A DNA stretch of 6,198 bases from SAR116 cluster bacterium (GTDB lineage: Bacteria; Pseudomonadota; Alphaproteobacteria; Puniceispirillales; Puniceispirillaceae): NCBI GenBank assembly GCA_004213025.1, contig SHBC01000065.1:1-6198 (forward strand), in the 5' to 3' direction. Position numbers and translations under genes: made by a program. The notes below the pieces were generated by a model. The model did no database searches, was not told where the DNA came from, and worked only from the letters and a program-made list of their open reading frames with translations. Shown here piece after piece: positions 4,980 to 6,198 of this stretch; the first letter of the stretch is position 1; every line of letters begins with the position of its first letter.

Positions 4980-6198
4980 CCGTCGCCAGTGATTTCTGGA
5001 TCGGGGTCATGATGTAGTTCATGATCGTGCGCTTGCCACCAAGGATATCGACCTGCAGCGGCATGCCGGCGGTGATGACCGGCGTTTCCGGTGATTTCGT
5101 GAACGCCACTTCGGGAATGGCGATGATGGTTTCATAGAACGGCATCGCATTTTCCGGCTGGGTGGTGTTGCCGGCCACCTGCCGCACCACACCCATGATC
5201 ACGCCATAGCGTGACGGGTCATAGGCGGCAAGCGAGATACGGGCCACCTGCCCAGGCTGCACATCGGCAACATCCTGTGGCAGGATCTGCGCCCGCACCA
5301 GATACCGGGCTTCGGCCGGCACAATCTCGGCAAGCATCGTTCCGGCCTGCACAACAGCGCCAACCGTCTTCACATGGACGGCCGAGACGGTGCCACGAAG
5401 CGGCGCCCGGACATCGGCATGTCGCACCTTGCCACGAAGCGCGTCCTGGCGTGCCAGCAACTGCGCCGCCTTGGTCTGTTCCTCGACAAGAGCTTCGGCG
5501 GCACCAGCCCGGAAATTGGCAATGGCGGATTCGATCTCGCGCCGCTTGCTGACCAGATCGGCCCGCCTTGCATCGGCGGCGAGGCGTGCCAGTTCGGCGG
5601 CGCCTGTTTCCTGCTGATGACGCGCCCGCGCCGACAGCATCACGGCCCGTGGCTCATGACCGGCATCGACAAGTGGCTGCAGGAGGGCAATCTCCTCGGC
5701 GACAAGCGCTGCCTTCTGCAGCGAGATGCGCTCCTCGGCCTCTTTCTCGATGATGGTTTTCTGCAATGTCACGATATTGTCACGCAACACCGACACCCGC
5801 TTGGCGAGCGCCTCGGCACGGCTCGTGAACAGCGATGCCTCCTTTTCCACCATGTCCGGCGCAGCGCCCACCAGCTCGGCCGGGAAGATCAGCCTTGTGG
5901 CACCTGACGCCTCGGCCGACAGCCGCAATTCGGCTGCCCGGGCCGCGTTCAGCGCAATTTCATTGTCGGCGAAATTCGCTGTGACATCCTCATCCTCGAG
6001 CCGGTACAGAACCTCACCTTTTTCGACCTCCCGCCCCAATTTCGCATTGATCAGGACGACCGAGCCTGGAAGACGGCTCTGCACATGCTGGACCTCGGAC
6101 GGCGTGAAGACCATGCCCTCGGCCCGGACCTGCTCGTCGATCTCGGCATCGACAGCCCAGATCACGGCGACGATGAAAAACACCGAAATCAGGACATA
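4963..6198 (-). CDS. HlyD family type I secretion periplasmic adaptor, partial (N-terminus outside window)
   Basis: These proteins bridge the inner-membrane ABC exporter and the outer-membrane TolC-like channel in type I secretion. The 411 visible codons begin in the single N-terminal membrane helix (residues 1-15, ending AVIWAV). Then come AEIDEQVRAEGMV (18-30), a split biotinyl/lipoyl-like half (residues 35-70, with VEKGEVLYRLED), and a long Ala/Glu/Arg-rich helical hairpin (about 75-255). The second lipoyl half follows (ADVRAPLRGTVSAVHVKTVG, 261-280), then a beta-barrel domain with VQPGQVARISLAAYDPSRYG (313-332). The C-terminus has the classic GMPLQVDILGGKRTIMNYI signature (378-396). The frame stays open to the window edge, so the few dozen cytoplasmic N-terminal residues are missing. 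GTG 6183 lies within the membrane helix and is not a credible start. The partner ABC gene is expected upstream, to the right of the window. No secreted substrate is visible. Confidence 0.92.
   Translation of the reverse strand, partial: YVLISVFFIVAVIWAVDAEIDEQVRAEGMVFTPSEVQHVQSRLPGSVVLINAKLGREVEKGEVLYRLEDEDVTANFADNEIALNAARAAELRLSAEASGATRLIFPAELVGAAPDMVEKEASLFTSRAEALAKRVSVLRDNIVTLQKTIIEKEAEERISLQKAALVAEEIALLQPLVDAGHEPRAVMLSARARHQQETGAAELARLAADARRADLVSKRREIESAIANFRAGAAEALVEEQTKAAQLLARQDALRGKVRHADVRAPLRGTVSAVHVKTVGAVVQAGTMLAEIVPAEARYLVRAQILPQDVADVQPGQVARISLAAYDPSRYGVIMGVVRQVAGNTTQPENAMPFYETIIAIPEVAFTKSPETPVITAGMPLQVDILGGKRTIMNYIMTPIQKSLATAFREK

Noticed and set aside
5374..5907. 177-codon plus-strand open frame opposite the HlyD-family gene
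   Set aside because: It is antisense to a gene with clear domain motifs and has no family resemblance.

Overview
The window is 6,198 bases of ordinary, gene-dense, GC-rich chromosome, probably from an alphaproteobacterium. That assignment is inferred from codon preference and protein style; there is no rRNA or other marker gene to confirm it. There are six protein-coding genes, two of them cut by the window edges. No RNA genes, mobile elements, CRISPR arrays or phage features were seen.

Layout from left to right. On the minus strand, bases 1-566 hold the N-terminal part of an auxin-efflux-carrier (AEC) family permease. Immediately upstream of it, also on the minus strand, is bioY (about 579-1265), the biotin-binding S component of an ECF vitamin importer. 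Only 12 bp separate the two genes, so they probably share a transcript. A roughly 300-bp divergent intergenic region follows. It contains a good candidate bioY promoter, a very short possible leader ORF and an inverted repeat. On the plus strand, 1564-2859 encodes an NCS2/AzgA-type purine permease. It meets thiamine pyrophosphokinase (thiN, minus strand, 2856-3524) tail to tail, and the two stop codons share one CTAG.

A second divergent region of about 200 bp separates thiN from a plus-strand 10-transmembrane heavy-metal exporter-like protein (3731-4921, ArsP_2 type; some relatives are annotated as putative manganese transporters). This AT-richer spacer holds an unusual cluster of TTAG/CTAA half-sites and a near-perfect 16-bp direct repeat with a 21-bp period, sitting on the candidate promoter of the exporter. 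Nearer to thiN there is an 11-bp tandem repeat. At the right end, on the minus strand, lies a HlyD-type periplasmic adaptor of a type I secretion system (4963-6198). Its N-terminal cytoplasmic part falls outside the window, and a 19-bp sequence is duplicated across its stop codon.

Functionally, four of the six genes are small-molecule transporters (AEC substrate unknown, biotin, purine, metal). ThiN makes the cofactor thiamine diphosphate and the HlyD protein belongs to protein export. The genes do not form one pathway. The nearest thing to a theme is uptake and salvage of vitamins and nucleobases. I found no convincing new multi-gene system; the most interesting signals are the regulatory architecture upstream of the metal-exporter-like gene and the compact bioY leader.
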